From positions 3,162,001 to 3,226,000 of the forward strand of contig NZ_CP154840.1 of the NCBI RefSeq assembly GCF_047301505.1: a DNA stretch of 64,000 bases, given 5' to 3'. The DNA comes from Lysinibacillus_B sp031181585 (GTDB lineage Bacteria > Bacillota > Bacilli > Bacillales_A > Planococcaceae). The notes beneath the pieces are model-generated. The model was not told where the DNA came from, searched no databases, and was given only the letters and a program-made list of their open reading frames with translations. Each line of letters opens with the position of its first letter. Within the stretch, counting starts at the first letter, position 1. The position numbers were made by a program, and so were the translations under genes. Below are positions 19,301-27,401 of the stretch, in pieces.

Positions 19301-19408
19301 TTCTGCCTTTTGCTGTTGTAAAAAAGGAATGAGGGATTCCATACGAATAGTACTCTTTAATAGATCGGCACTTGTCCGTATTTGTGGATAAACAATTGGT
19401 ACCACCAT
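16316..19408 (-). CDS. dnaE: DNA polymerase III subunit alpha (DnaE)
   Basis: Replicative C-family polymerase that in Bacillales extends primers before PolC takes over. 1030 residues. Catalytic palm shows SLPDIDIDFVDTRR and GPGRGSSASSLVAYAL; fingers MDFLGLRNLTIL and PGPMDFIPIYARRK; tandem HhH, then an OB fold (CIGMITDVRQLRTKKGELM). The N-terminal PHP domain is present but its metal-binding HxH and DH motifs are replaced (IRTSADLL where HxHT is usual; VNSKLYG where DHGxxYG is usual). Follows nrnA by 18 bp. Confidence 0.94.
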   Translation of the reverse strand: MVVPIVYPQIRTSADLLKSTIRMESLIPFLQQQKAEACAIVNSKLYGLLPFWHATKGAGIHAVIGLSVRVQFTEEIVLPLVLYAKNNAGYKSLLKISSSVAIRSDELLPWRWLAGYANGCAAVIPSLDDQGSWLRLEAGEFVRELKQLFQSNLYMGISRKNQPSREELVAVQTAQELNCSIIVLHESTFLRPEDHFAYEVARAIETGVKLGESLQGNKTKHQFVPTAEELTTLFADREEWLNNTRELLLSCQVDLTFGQTFMPKFPVEEEKTAEQLLYEHVIYGLKERLQTAEIPSPYVERLQYELQTINSMGYADYFLIVEDFMRFAREAQILTGPGRGSSASSLVAYALQITQVNPLQYDLLFERFLNPERVSLPDIDIDFVDTRRQEVIDYVAKKYGKQHVAQIITFGTLSAKAVARDVARMFNFETETLEMISKLIPNRHGITLTQAYADSQALRDWIGQQEIRMQWFTTAQALEGLPRNASTHAAGVVLSPVPLVDVIPIEEGHEGVYLTQWPMQEVEKSGLLKMDFLGLRNLTILEQICRSISYTHGITIDLNRLPMNDEKTFRLLAAGDTSGIFQLESEGMRGALREIKPTHFLDIVAVNALYRPGPMDFIPIYARRKHGLEPVEMPHPILEPILRETYGVIVYQEQIMRIAHLFAGFTIGEADLLRRAVSKKNREILEQQRAHFVEGALRQGHDARTAESIYALIVRFADYGFPKSHAVAYSVISYQLAYLKANYPVNFYASLLTNATGNQEKLAQILLEAKQRGIDVLPPSIHKSARHFKVENGRIRFSLSAIKGVPQPFLQKLLAVRKERQQPFEDLFDLAVSLSAATFNRKVIEPLIKAGALDEFGRDRAVLLATIEGAVKQAELVRPNEGEDLFSDSFLAFGKPKHVQVEPIPEKNKLQFEKEVLGFYLSEHPVTKLRQQVPQVNATMQTLRSMKTNSYMKCIGMITDVRQLRTKKGELMAFAQLEDEFGAVSLTLFPKEYNQVMGRLNEDVFVFVEGILEYRFNKPQLKVKKIEIKF

Positions 19409-19426
19409 TTCATCCCTCCTTGAAAA

Positions 19427-20371
19427 TTATTGGTGATTGCGGCAAATTTCTGCTAAATCGGAAATGACAGCGTCTGCCTGTTCCCATGTCGTAACAGAAG
19501 CGCCTGATGCCAGCGGATGGCCGCCGCCGTTATATTTTTTAGCCAACTGATTGATGATCGGTCCCTTCGAACGAAGGCGCACGCGAATCGATCCTTCTTC
19601 TTCAATGAAGAAAACCCATGCACAGATTCCTTTAACATTCCCAAGTGATCCGACAAGTAATGAAGTTTCCGAAGGGGTCACATCAAACTCCTTCAGCACG
19701 TCCTTTGTCACTTTTATATAAGCTGCTCCCTGCTCGTCAATTACAAAGTTTTGATAAATATAGCCCTGTAAATTCAGCAGCTTGCGGTCCATTTCATACA
19801 TGCCGTCATAGACAGCGTTGCGATCAAAATTATATTGAATAAGATGACCCGCCGTTTCAAATGTCTTCAATGTAGCGCTTGGGAACAAGAAACGCCCCGT
19901 ATCTCCGACAATCCCCGCAAATAATAGACGTGCTGCTTCATCCGAAAGCGACCATCCTTTATAATCTCTTCCTTCTTCATACAAGTCATAGATCATTTCA
20001 GAACAGGAGCTTGCGTTTGTGTCTACCCATAATAGATCCCCGTATTGATCATCATTCGGGTGATGGTCGATTTTAATTAGAAAATCACCTTTTGTGTAGC
20101 GCTGATCATCGATGCGTTCTGTGTTTGCTGTATCCGTTACAATGACGAGCGCATGCTGAAATTCCTCATCTTCAATACGGTCGGGCGTGCGCAAAAATGT
20201 CAACGACTCATCATGCTCTCCGACTGTATGGACGACTTTTTCCGGATAATTATGTTTAATCACTTCCGATAGTCCAAACTGTGATCCGTATGCATCAGGA
20301 TCGGGTCTTACATGTCGATGAATAATGATATGATCATATTTCTCAATTGTGTCAATGATTTGTCGTTTCAA
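19427..20371 (-). CDS. nrnA: DHH-family oligoribonuclease/pAp phosphatase NrnA
   Basis: Cytoplasmic phosphoesterase that degrades short RNA and 3'-phosphoadenosine-5'-phosphate in Bacillus (YtqI/NrnA). 314 residues. DHH-domain motifs: HIIIHRHVRPDPDAYGSQ, VIVTDTANTERI and KIDHHPNDDQYGD; C-terminal DHHA1 domain with NGGGHPLASGASV. Immediately upstream of dnaE as in other Bacillales; divergent from ytpI. Confidence 0.9.
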   Translation of the reverse strand: MKRQIIDTIEKYDHIIIHRHVRPDPDAYGSQFGLSEVIKHNYPEKVVHTVGEHDESLTFLRTPDRIEDEEFQHALVIVTDTANTERIDDQRYTKGDFLIKIDHHPNDDQYGDLLWVDTNASSCSEMIYDLYEEGRDYKGWSLSDEAARLLFAGIVGDTGRFLFPSATLKTFETAGHLIQYNFDRNAVYDGMYEMDRKLLNLQGYIYQNFVIDEQGAAYIKVTKDVLKEFDVTPSETSLLVGSLGNVKGICAWVFFIEEEGSIRVRLRSKGPIINQLAKKYNGGGHPLASGASVTTWEQADAVISDLAEICRNHQ

Positions 20372-20465
20372 GACGATTCCTCCTACTATGCAGTGAATTC
20401 CGTTCGCAATTTTTCCACAAAGTCGTTACAATAATAGCAGCTTTGCTTTTAATTGGAGGTTCACT

Positions 20466-20783
20466 ATGAGTATATTAAATTATTTATTTGTTGCAGGTAT
20501 TATCCTATCTTTCGTTGCTTATTTCTATTATAAAACGAAACAGTTCCGTTCAACACTCCCAATCCGAAAAAAATGGTATACAGCAAAAGCTGGTACAGCT
20601 CTTGGCATTTTTATGATTTTCTTCGGCTTGAATGTGACGATTATCTATCCAACCTTCGTAGGCTATGGCGTCGCTGTTGTCTTTGTTATTATGGGCGCCG
20701 GACTGGCATTTAATAACTATAAGCGTGCACGTCATGAAGGGCAATTTGTTGAAGAGGAATATAGATTGAATCAGGAATTTTGA
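20466..20783 (+). CDS. ytpI: YtpI-like membrane protein
   Basis: 105 residues, three predicted membrane helices (3-22, 42-62, 64-82) and a charged C-terminus, matching the YtpI family beside nrnA in Bacillus. ATG at 20466 is preceded by GGAGG. No function is known. Divergent from nrnA, with its own terminator directly after. Confidence 0.75.
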   Translation: MSILNYLFVAGIILSFVAYFYYKTKQFRSTLPIRKKWYTAKAGTALGIFMIFFGLNVTIIYPTFVGYGVAVVFVIMGAGLAFNNYKRARHEGQFVEEEYRLNQEF

Positions 20784-20785
20784 AA

Positions 20786-20815
20786 GAAGAGGCGGCTATT
20801 TGCCGCCTCTTTTTT
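20786..20815 (+). terminator. Terminator of ytpI
   Basis: Ten-bp GC-rich stem aagaggcggc/gccgcctctt with a 6-nt loop and six T following, 3 nt past the stop codon. Confidence 0.88.
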
Positions 20816-20887
20816 ATTTGGCTGAGAAAACTAGGCTTTCTACCCTGAAGCAGCGGCACAGCCATCTATAAGAATGGGTTTGTCCAC

Positions 20888-22195
20888 TTATCGCTCTAAT
20901 AGCTGGAACATCATCATTGCCTTCCCTACAAGAATCGTGCCATTAAATACTTCAAAATCCATTTTCACGAATTTACGGCTCATATCCAAAATCCGCGGTT
21001 TTACTGTCAGCACACTTTCCATCTGAACCGGTTTAATGAAGTAAACCGTCATGTTCTCTGCTACAGCATCACCGCGCTTTCGGCGTTTTAATGCAAACGA
21101 TCCTACCTCTGCCAGCAAAGTTGTAAATGCCCCATAAGAGAGCGCCCCAAACTGATTTGTCATCTGCGGGGTTACGGTAAATTCCACCATAACCTCCTCA
21201 TCACCCATTACTTTCATTTCATTTTTTACTAAATCATCAATTGTTTCTCCATGCTGCGGCTGACGCTGTGCTGTTTGAATTGCCTTCAGCACATCTTGAC
21301 GGCTGATAACTCCTTTTAAAACACCATCATCATTTACTACTGGAATAAGATCGATTCCTTCCCAGATCATACGGTGGCCTGCTGAAGCAACGCTCGTTTT
21401 CATGGAAGCAGCAATTGGATTTTTTGTCATTACCTTTTCAATCGCCTCGTCATCCTCTCTACCGATGACATCCTTCGAAGTAACCATCCCAACCAGTTTA
21501 TTCTGAGCTGTCACTACAGGAAATGCACCATGGGTCGTCGATGCATTTTTTTTTCGGAAATGCATAATTGTCTGATCATTACGCAGCACTGCGGTATTTT
21601 CAATTGGGATATAAATATCCTCAATTAACAAAATATCCTTTTTGATCAACTGGTCATAAATGGCACGATTTATCATAGTAGCTACTGAAAACGTATCATA
21701 GCTCGTCGATATTATCGGCAATTCCAACTTATCTGCCAGGCGCTTGTTTTCATCGGTCGTATCAAAGCCACCTGTAATAAGTACCGCTGCTCCCGCCGTC
21801 AAAGCATGCTCATGTGCCTGCGTACGGTTACCTACAATTAATAAACTTCCTGCGTCCGTATAACGCATCATATCTTCCAGCTTCATCGCACCAATGACGA
21901 ATTTCGTCAACGTTTTATGTAGGCCATCTTTCCCGCCTAATACTTGTCCATCTACGATATTGACGATTTCCGCAAATGTCAGACGCTCGATGTTCTCCTT
22001 TTTTTTCTTTTCAATACGAATCGTTCCAACTCGTTCAATAGAGCTTACCAGTCTTCGGTTCTCCGCTTCCTTTATCGCACGGTAAGCCGTTCCCTCACTC
22101 ACTTGCATTTCCTTTGCAATCTGGCGTACCGAAATCTTATCCCCTACCGGTAACGATTCAATATATTGCAAAATCTTTTCATGTTTTGTTGACAC
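20888..22195 (-). CDS. ytoI: CBS/DRTGG-domain regulator-like protein YtoI
   Basis: 435 residues with four parts: N-terminal winged helix (ISVRQIAKEMQVSEGTAYRAI), DRTGG domain (about 80-185), two CBS repeats (about 190-310; nucleotide-sensing in other proteins) and a C-terminal hotdog thioesterase-like domain (GALSYGAFTTLLAEVGSFAL). This exact order is that of B. subtilis YtoI, whose function is not known to me. It combines DNA binding, ligand sensing and an acyl-CoA-type fold, suggesting a ligand-responsive regulator (inference). Confidence 0.82.
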   Translation of the reverse strand: MSTKHEKILQYIESLPVGDKISVRQIAKEMQVSEGTAYRAIKEAENRRLVSSIERVGTIRIEKKKKENIERLTFAEIVNIVDGQVLGGKDGLHKTLTKFVIGAMKLEDMMRYTDAGSLLIVGNRTQAHEHALTAGAAVLITGGFDTTDENKRLADKLELPIISTSYDTFSVATMINRAIYDQLIKKDILLIEDIYIPIENTAVLRNDQTIMHFRKKNASTTHGAFPVVTAQNKLVGMVTSKDVIGREDDEAIEKVMTKNPIAASMKTSVASAGHRMIWEGIDLIPVVNDDGVLKGVISRQDVLKAIQTAQRQPQHGETIDDLVKNEMKVMGDEEVMVEFTVTPQMTNQFGALSYGAFTTLLAEVGSFALKRRKRGDAVAENMTVYFIKPVQMESVLTVKPRILDMSRKFVKMDFEVFNGTILVGKAMMMFQLLER

Positions 22196-22320
22196 AATAT
22201 CACCTATTCCTCATCATTCATTCCTGCCATTAGTGTACCATATTTCTACATTTTGTTACGAAAATTTAGAGTTGCCGCTTCAATTTCTTTAAGATTGCTT
22301 TTTCTTGTTCTTCTTATGAT

Positions 22321-22365
22321 AAAAAGCGCAGGAAAAGCCTGTATGTTGGCCTTCCCTGCGCTTTT
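22321..22365 (-). terminator. Terminator downstream of the YtkL-like hydrolase
   Basis: Long stem aaaagcgcagg..aa..gcc / ggc..tt..cctgcgctttt ending in TTTTT on the minus strand, 23 nt past the hydrolase stop. Confidence 0.85.
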
Positions 22366-22387
22366 GAGCAAGATGGACGATAAAATC

Positions 22388-23071
22388 TTATTCGAATGTA
22401 ACAAATTCCCCGGCTTGTAGAATCTGGACATCTGCTCCTTCGACTAAATCAGCAAATTTCTGTGGGTCCACTTCGATTGGCGGGAACGTATTATAATGAA
22501 CTGGTACCACAATTTTCGGCTTAATCAAAGACACGGCATACGCTGCATCTTCAGGTCCCATTGTAAAATTATCACCGATTGGAATAAACAAAACATCAAC
22601 GGGGTGTCGTTCGCCAATCAGCTTCATATCAGAAAACAACGCTGTATCGCCAGCATGATAAATTGTTTTTCCTTCTGCTGTGAATAGAATTCCTGCCGGC
22701 ATGCCTGTATAAATAATTTCATTATCAGCAGTTGTATAAGATGATCCATGGAATGCTTGTGTGAACTTCACCTTACCAAAATCAAATTGGCGCGCTCCCC
22801 CGATATGCATCGGGTGTGTATTTAGTCCTTGCCAGCCAAGATAAACTGCCAATTCGTTAGGGGCTACCACGAGGGCATCACTTGCCTTTGCAATTTCCAC
22901 AGTGTCTCCCACATGGTCATTGTGGCCGTGCGTCAATAAAATGACATCCGGTTTTTGCTCCTCTACTTTTAAATCTGTTAAATCGTTTCCATTGATGAAT
23001 GGGTCAATTAAAATCGTTTTTCCTTCTGTTTCAATTTTCACAACAGAATGACCATGATACGAAATTTTCAT
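22388..23071 (-). CDS. UPF0173 metal-dependent hydrolase (YtkL-like)
   Basis: Metallo-beta-lactamase-fold protein of 227 residues; ATG 23071 follows GGAGGG. The zinc motif HGHNDHVGD and later histidines (YHAGDT, VPVHYNTFPPI) are intact, so it should be an active hydrolase. The substrate of the UPF0173 family is unknown to me. Monocistronic by its terminator. Confidence 0.85.
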   Translation of the reverse strand: MKISYHGHSVVKIETEGKTILIDPFINGNDLTDLKVEEQKPDVILLTHGHNDHVGDTVEIAKASDALVVAPNELAVYLGWQGLNTHPMHIGGARQFDFGKVKFTQAFHGSSYTTADNEIIYTGMPAGILFTAEGKTIYHAGDTALFSDMKLIGERHPVDVLFIPIGDNFTMGPEDAAYAVSLIKPKIVVPVHYNTFPPIEVDPQKFADLVEGADVQILQAGEFVTFE

Positions 23072-23190
23072 CAAAACCCTCCTTCAAACTATTTCTCACT
23101 CACTTTACTTCGACAATAATGCAGAAAGTCCTTTTTTCTGATATGCTTTTTATTGCAATTCACAAATAATTGCTAGGAGGCTTTATTTTT

Positions 23191-24282
23191 ATGAAACTAC
23201 AACAACTACAAGATTATTTAAAGGAGAAACATATAGAAGCTGCCTTCATCACAACACCTGACAATGTATTCTATTTCTCAGGTTTCATGAGCGAACCCCA
23301 TGAAAGATTGCTTGGTGTTATGGTATTTCAAGAAGCAGAGCCATTTTTAATCTGCCCGCAAATGGAAGTACCAGATGCCGTAGCAGCAGGCTGGTCTTTT
23401 GAGGCAATCGGCCATTTGGATACGGAGAATGCCTGGGATAAAGTGGCACAAGCTGTAGCAAAACGCGGTGTAACAGTAAGATCTCTTGCAATTGAAAAAG
23501 CACATTTAACAGTAGAACGTTTAGAGGAACTGATTGCCCACTACCCCGATGCAAAATTCGAACGCCTGGATGACCAAATCAATGCAATGCGAGTGATTAA
23601 ATCTAACGAGGAATTAGACAAGATGCGCAAGGCAGCCGAACTGGCAGATTACGCTGTACAAGTCGGCTGTGATGCACTTGCAGAAAGTAAAACTGAATTA
23701 GAAGTTTTAAATGAAATTGAATCGGCTGTAAAAGCAAAAGGCTATGCAATGAGCTTTGATACAATGGTACTTGCAGGAGAAAAATCTGCTTCCCCGCACG
23801 GCGTACCAGGCAACCGTAAAATCAAACGTGGAGATATGGTTTTATTTGACCTTGGTGTCATTTACGAAGGATATTGCTCAGACATTACACGAACAGTGGC
23901 CTTTGGAGAAGTTAACGATGCCCAGCGCGCCATCTATCATACTGTTTTAAAAGCCAATGAAGATGCCATCGCAGCAGTGAAACCAGGAGTACGTGCGATG
24001 GATTTAGACAAAATAGCACGTGATGTCATCGCAGATGCAGGATACGGCGAATATTTCCCACACCGTCTAGGACATGGACTTGGTATTTCTGTTCATGAAT
24101 TTCCTTCTATTACAGGAGTAAATGAAATGCTTATGGAAGAAGGAATGGTCTTTACAATCGAACCGGGAATCTATAAATCAGATGTAACAGGTGTGCGGAT
24201 TGAAGATGATGTAGTTGTTACAAAAGACGGTGTCGAGATACTAACAAAATTCCCTAAAGAATTAACGATTATCAATCGATAA
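23191..24282 (+). CDS. M24B aminopeptidase P / Xaa-Pro dipeptidase-like
   Basis: 363 residues from ATG 23191 (AGGAGG 10 nt upstream; the frame is open to 23170). N-terminal creatinase-like domain, then the pita-bread catalytic domain with the five metal ligands visible in LFDLGVIYEGYCSDITRT (D, D), HRLGHGLGISVHE (H), FTIEPGIY (E) and GVRIEDDVVV (E). Cleaves N-terminal residues ahead of proline by family. Divergent from the YtkL-like gene. Confidence 0.88.
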   Translation: MKLQQLQDYLKEKHIEAAFITTPDNVFYFSGFMSEPHERLLGVMVFQEAEPFLICPQMEVPDAVAAGWSFEAIGHLDTENAWDKVAQAVAKRGVTVRSLAIEKAHLTVERLEELIAHYPDAKFERLDDQINAMRVIKSNEELDKMRKAAELADYAVQVGCDALAESKTELEVLNEIESAVKAKGYAMSFDTMVLAGEKSASPHGVPGNRKIKRGDMVLFDLGVIYEGYCSDITRTVAFGEVNDAQRAIYHTVLKANEDAIAAVKPGVRAMDLDKIARDVIADAGYGEYFPHRLGHGLGISVHEFPSITGVNEMLMEEGMVFTIEPGIYKSDVTGVRIEDDVVVTKDGVEILTKFPKELTIINR

Positions 24283-24423
24283 GACAACCTTTTATGCTGT
24301 AATGAGCCCTAGGAGCACCCCTCCTGTGTGCTTATTACACATAGTGAAAGGTAAAGCGGCCATAAAGAGGCAGCGCAGATACTTAAACATTCCTATATTC
24401 TGCAATTTTATAATTCCTTACCT

Positions 24424-24464
24424 AAAAAACGAGTGGAGAGCTCATACAGCCTCCACTCGTTTTT
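24424..24464. terminator. Bidirectional terminator between convergent genes
   Basis: Stem aaaaacgagtggag/ctccactcgttttt with a 12-nt loop and A/T tracts on both sides, so it can end both the peptidase transcript and the ald-ABC transcript. Confidence 0.88.
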
Positions 24465-24476
24465 CCATTTACTCTG

Positions 24477-25244
24477 CTATTTCACTGCTACCCAGGCTCT
24501 CCCCTTTTCTAACCGAACTGCAATGTCATGATTAAAAAATGAAGATAAGGTGTCTTCGTTCAGGAGCAAAGCACTTTCACCTTGTGCAAAAACCTGACCG
24601 TCGCGCATCAATAATGTGTGAGTGAAGCAAGGCAGGACCTCCTCTACATGATGGGTAACATAAAGGATAGTTACGTTTCCTTCCTCCGCCAGCTCACTAA
24701 TCGTATTCAGTAAATGCTCTCGCTCCACTAAATCCAATCCTGTACACGGCTCATCTAAAATAAGCAGTTTCGGCTTTGCCATCATAGCACGTGCGATTTG
24801 TACCCGTTGCCGTTCTCCCTGCGATAAGTATTCAAATGCACTGTTCGCAAGGTGTGAGATTCCGAAACGCATCATCAGGCGGACACCTTCTGCAATTTCC
24901 TCTTCGGTGACTGACTCAAATAAACGAATGGCACCATATTTCCCGCTCAGAACAACCTCTATAGCAGGGTCACGACGGTCAAACTCTTCAACCATCGCTG
25001 CACTGACCCATCCAATCGATTTGCGGATTTCCCTGATATCGGTTTTTCCGAAAGTTTCTCCAAGTACTTGTACCGACCCTTCATTTGGCCAAAGGTAGCC
25101 ATTGATCACCTTCAGCAGCGTCGTCTTGCCACTGCCATTGAGCCCAAGAATAGCCCAATGCTCTCCGTCCTGCACTTCCCAGGAAACATCTCGTAAAATT
25201 GTTTTCCCGTTTCGATAAAGGAGAAGATTTTCCATTCGGATCAT
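24477..25244 (-). CDS. ABC transporter ATP-binding protein (YlmA-like)
   Basis: 255 residues, complete ATPase: Walker A GLNGSGKTT, Q-loop region, signature LSQGERQ, Walker B LLILDEP and H-loop THHVEE. No permease gene is adjacent, so it either pairs with a permease elsewhere or has a non-transport role; the ModF/YlmA group often stands alone. Its start overlaps the last base of ald's stop codon (TAATG), giving translational coupling. A shorter start at 25235 (MENLLL) is possible. Confidence 0.85.
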   Translation of the reverse strand: MIRMENLLLYRNGKTILRDVSWEVQDGEHWAILGLNGSGKTTLLKVINGYLWPNEGSVQVLGETFGKTDIREIRKSIGWVSAAMVEEFDRRDPAIEVVLSGKYGAIRLFESVTEEEIAEGVRLMMRFGISHLANSAFEYLSQGERQRVQIARAMMAKPKLLILDEPCTGLDLVEREHLLNTISELAEEGNVTILYVTHHVEEVLPCFTHTLLMRDGQVFAQGESALLLNEDTLSSFFNHDIAVRLEKGRAWVAVK

Positions 25245-26377
25245 TAGGATAATCCAGCCAAGCGATTGATAACGTCCATTGCTGGTGTATAAGTCAATGC
25301 TTGCGCATCAGCAACAGCTTCATATACAAGTTCTCCATCTACTGTGTTTAATCCAAGCTGCAGTGCCGGGTTTTGTGTGCATGCACGAATAAAGCCCTTA
25401 TTAGCAATTTCAAGCGCATATGGTACTGTATTATTTGTTAAAGCAATCGTGGAAGTACGCGGAACAGCTCCCGGCATATTCGCTACTGCATAATGAACAA
25501 CCCCGTGCCTTACATATACTGGATCATCATGTGTTGTTACACGGTCACTTGTTTCAAAAATACCGCCTTGATCGATGGCGATATCCACGACAACTGAGCC
25601 AGGCTGCATAGATTGAATCATTTCTTCCGTAACAAGCTTCGGTGCTTTTGCTCCCGGAATCAATACGGCACCGATGACAAGATCGGATGTACGCACGCTT
25701 TCAGCAATATTGAATGGGTTCGACATTAACGTCTGTACATCGTTACCGAAAAGGTCATCAAGCTGACGAAGTCGTTCTGCACTTAAATCGATAATTGTAA
25801 CATCTGCACCCATCCCTACTGCAATTTTTGCAGCGTTTGTTCCAGCAATACCTCCGCCGATAACTGTTACTTTCGCTCGTGGTACACCAGGTACACCGCC
25901 AAGCAGGATTCCTTTCCCGCCTTCAAGTTTCTCTAAATATTGGGCACCAATTTGTGTCGCCATTTTCCCTGCAACTTCACTCATCGGTGTCAGCAATGGC
26001 AACGAGCGGTTCGCTAACTGTACAGTTTCATAGGCGATGCCTACTACTTTCTTTTCAAGCAATGCCTTTGTTAACTGCGGCTCTGGAGCTAAGTGCAAGT
26101 AAGTGAATAAAATAAGCCCTTCACGGAAGTAAGCAAATTCGCTTTCTAAAGGCTCCTTCACCTTCATTACCATATCAGCATCCCAAGCTTCCGCTGCTGT
26201 ACTGACAATCGTTGCGCCAGCACGCTTGTAATCTTCATCTGTAAAGGAAGACCCTGCTCCCGCTCCTGCTTCGATGACTACTTCATGTCCTACACCCGTA
26301 AGCGTCATGACTCCAGCAGGTGTCATTGCTACACGGTATTCATTGTTTTTAATTTCCTTTGGAACTCCAATTTTCAT
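25244..26377 (-). CDS. ald: Alanine dehydrogenase
   Basis: Reversible NAD-dependent deamination of L-alanine to pyruvate; important for alanine use in sporulating Bacilli. 377 residues, start MKIGVPKEIKNNEYRVA is the family signature. Substrate residues K75-region (MVMKVKEPLESEF) and H-containing YLHLAPEP; nucleotide-binding VIGGGIAGTNAAKIAVGMGA. Followed by a coupled ABC ATPase gene. Confidence 0.95.
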   Translation of the reverse strand: MKIGVPKEIKNNEYRVAMTPAGVMTLTGVGHEVVIEAGAGAGSSFTDEDYKRAGATIVSTAAEAWDADMVMKVKEPLESEFAYFREGLILFTYLHLAPEPQLTKALLEKKVVGIAYETVQLANRSLPLLTPMSEVAGKMATQIGAQYLEKLEGGKGILLGGVPGVPRAKVTVIGGGIAGTNAAKIAVGMGADVTIIDLSAERLRQLDDLFGNDVQTLMSNPFNIAESVRTSDLVIGAVLIPGAKAPKLVTEEMIQSMQPGSVVVDIAIDQGGIFETSDRVTTHDDPVYVRHGVVHYAVANMPGAVPRTSTIALTNNTVPYALEIANKGFIRACTQNPALQLGLNTVDGELVYEAVADAQALTYTPAMDVINRLAGLS

Positions 26378-26653
26378 ACATTTGCCCTCCCCTGTTGAAT
26401 GACAGTTAAATTGTCAAATCCATTGTATCATTTTATACAAATTTAGTAAGTGGATAATTCCGAACTTTGAAAACAATTTCTTTTTCTTTCTCGTTTAATT
26501 GTTTATCTATTAAGGAATATACAAGTAAAAGCCAAAAAATTCACATAAACTACAGAATTCATGTGAACAAGTTGTCATTTTTTACTTATTGGCTATTTTA
26601 TATTTACTGCTTTTGATACAATCAGCATATACAAATAAAGGAGGAAATGGAAG

Positions 26654-27100
26654 ATGGCAAACCATTATAAAAGCATTGTAGTTGCTGTAGACGGCTCTAA
26701 AGAGGCAGAATATGCATTTCGTAAATCAATCGATGTAGCCAAACGTAATACAGGGTGTACTTTAAACTTGGTGAATGTAATCGATACTCGTTCATTTGCT
26801 GCAATTGAAGCATATGACCGTTCCATTGCTGAACGTGCTCAACAACACGCTGAAGAGTTATTAAATGGATACAAAGCTGAAGCTGAAGCTGAAGGTGTTG
26901 AAAGCGTAAAAGTGATTATTGAATACGGTTCTCCAAAAAACATTATTACGAAAGACTTATCAAACCTTGTAGATGCCGACTTAATCGTCTGTGGTGCTAC
27001 TGGTCTTAATGCTGTAGAACGTTTCCTAATCGGTTCCGTATCGGAAGCAATCGTACGCTCAGCTAAATGTGACGTACTTGTCATCCGTACTCCCGAGTGA
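26654..27100 (+). CDS. Universal stress protein family
   Basis: 148 residues, single UspA domain. N-terminal strand SIVVAVDGSKEAEYAF and the ATP-binding C-terminal motif GATGLNAVERFLIGSVSEAIVRSAKCDVLVI (G-x2-G-x9-G-S/T) are conserved, so this is an ATP-binding type. ATG 26654 follows AAGGAGG. Single gene with its own terminator, divergent from ald. Confidence 0.9.
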   Translation: MANHYKSIVVAVDGSKEAEYAFRKSIDVAKRNTGCTLNLVNVIDTRSFAAIEAYDRSIAERAQQHAEELLNGYKAEAEAEGVESVKVIIEYGSPKNIITKDLSNLVDADLIVCGATGLNAVERFLIGSVSEAIVRSAKCDVLVIRTPE

Positions 27101-27135
27101 TTTTTAATTCCTACTAAAATTAAAAACGCTTAACC

Positions 27136-27166
27136 AAAAAGAGCTTCTTTACGGGAAGCTCTTTTT
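27136..27166 (+). terminator. Terminator of the universal stress protein gene
   Basis: Twelve-bp stem aaaaagagcttc/gaagctcttttt with a 7-nt loop, 35 nt past the stop. Confidence 0.88.
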
Positions 27167-27370
27167 GATTATTCTATTTTATTATTTTTAAGGGCACATT
27201 CTGGTTAAAGTGTGATAAACCTAGATTCATTTCTCCTTTAAGAATCTTTTCCAAATCAGGTGACTCGCTGAAGGGGCTTATTTTTTAGCGAATAGGCAGA
27301 ACTCTGCAAAGGATTCAACCCTGCTCTTCACCTCTCCATTATAAAATTGGTAAGCCTCTGGTGAGAAAAA

Positions 27371-27396
27371 TAAAAACCGCCTCTCAAGAGACGGTC
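27371..27396 (-). terminator. Terminator downstream of the YtxK-like gene
   Basis: Short stem accg.ctc / gag.cggt with one mismatch, followed on the minus strand by five T and an A/T tract. Six bases past the stop. Confidence 0.65.
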
Positions 27397-27401
27397 CTCG
27401 C

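Noticed and set aside
22246..22431. 61-codon minus-strand frame after the YtkL-like gene
   Set aside because: Runs through the terminator hairpin at 22321-22365 and lacks start signals.
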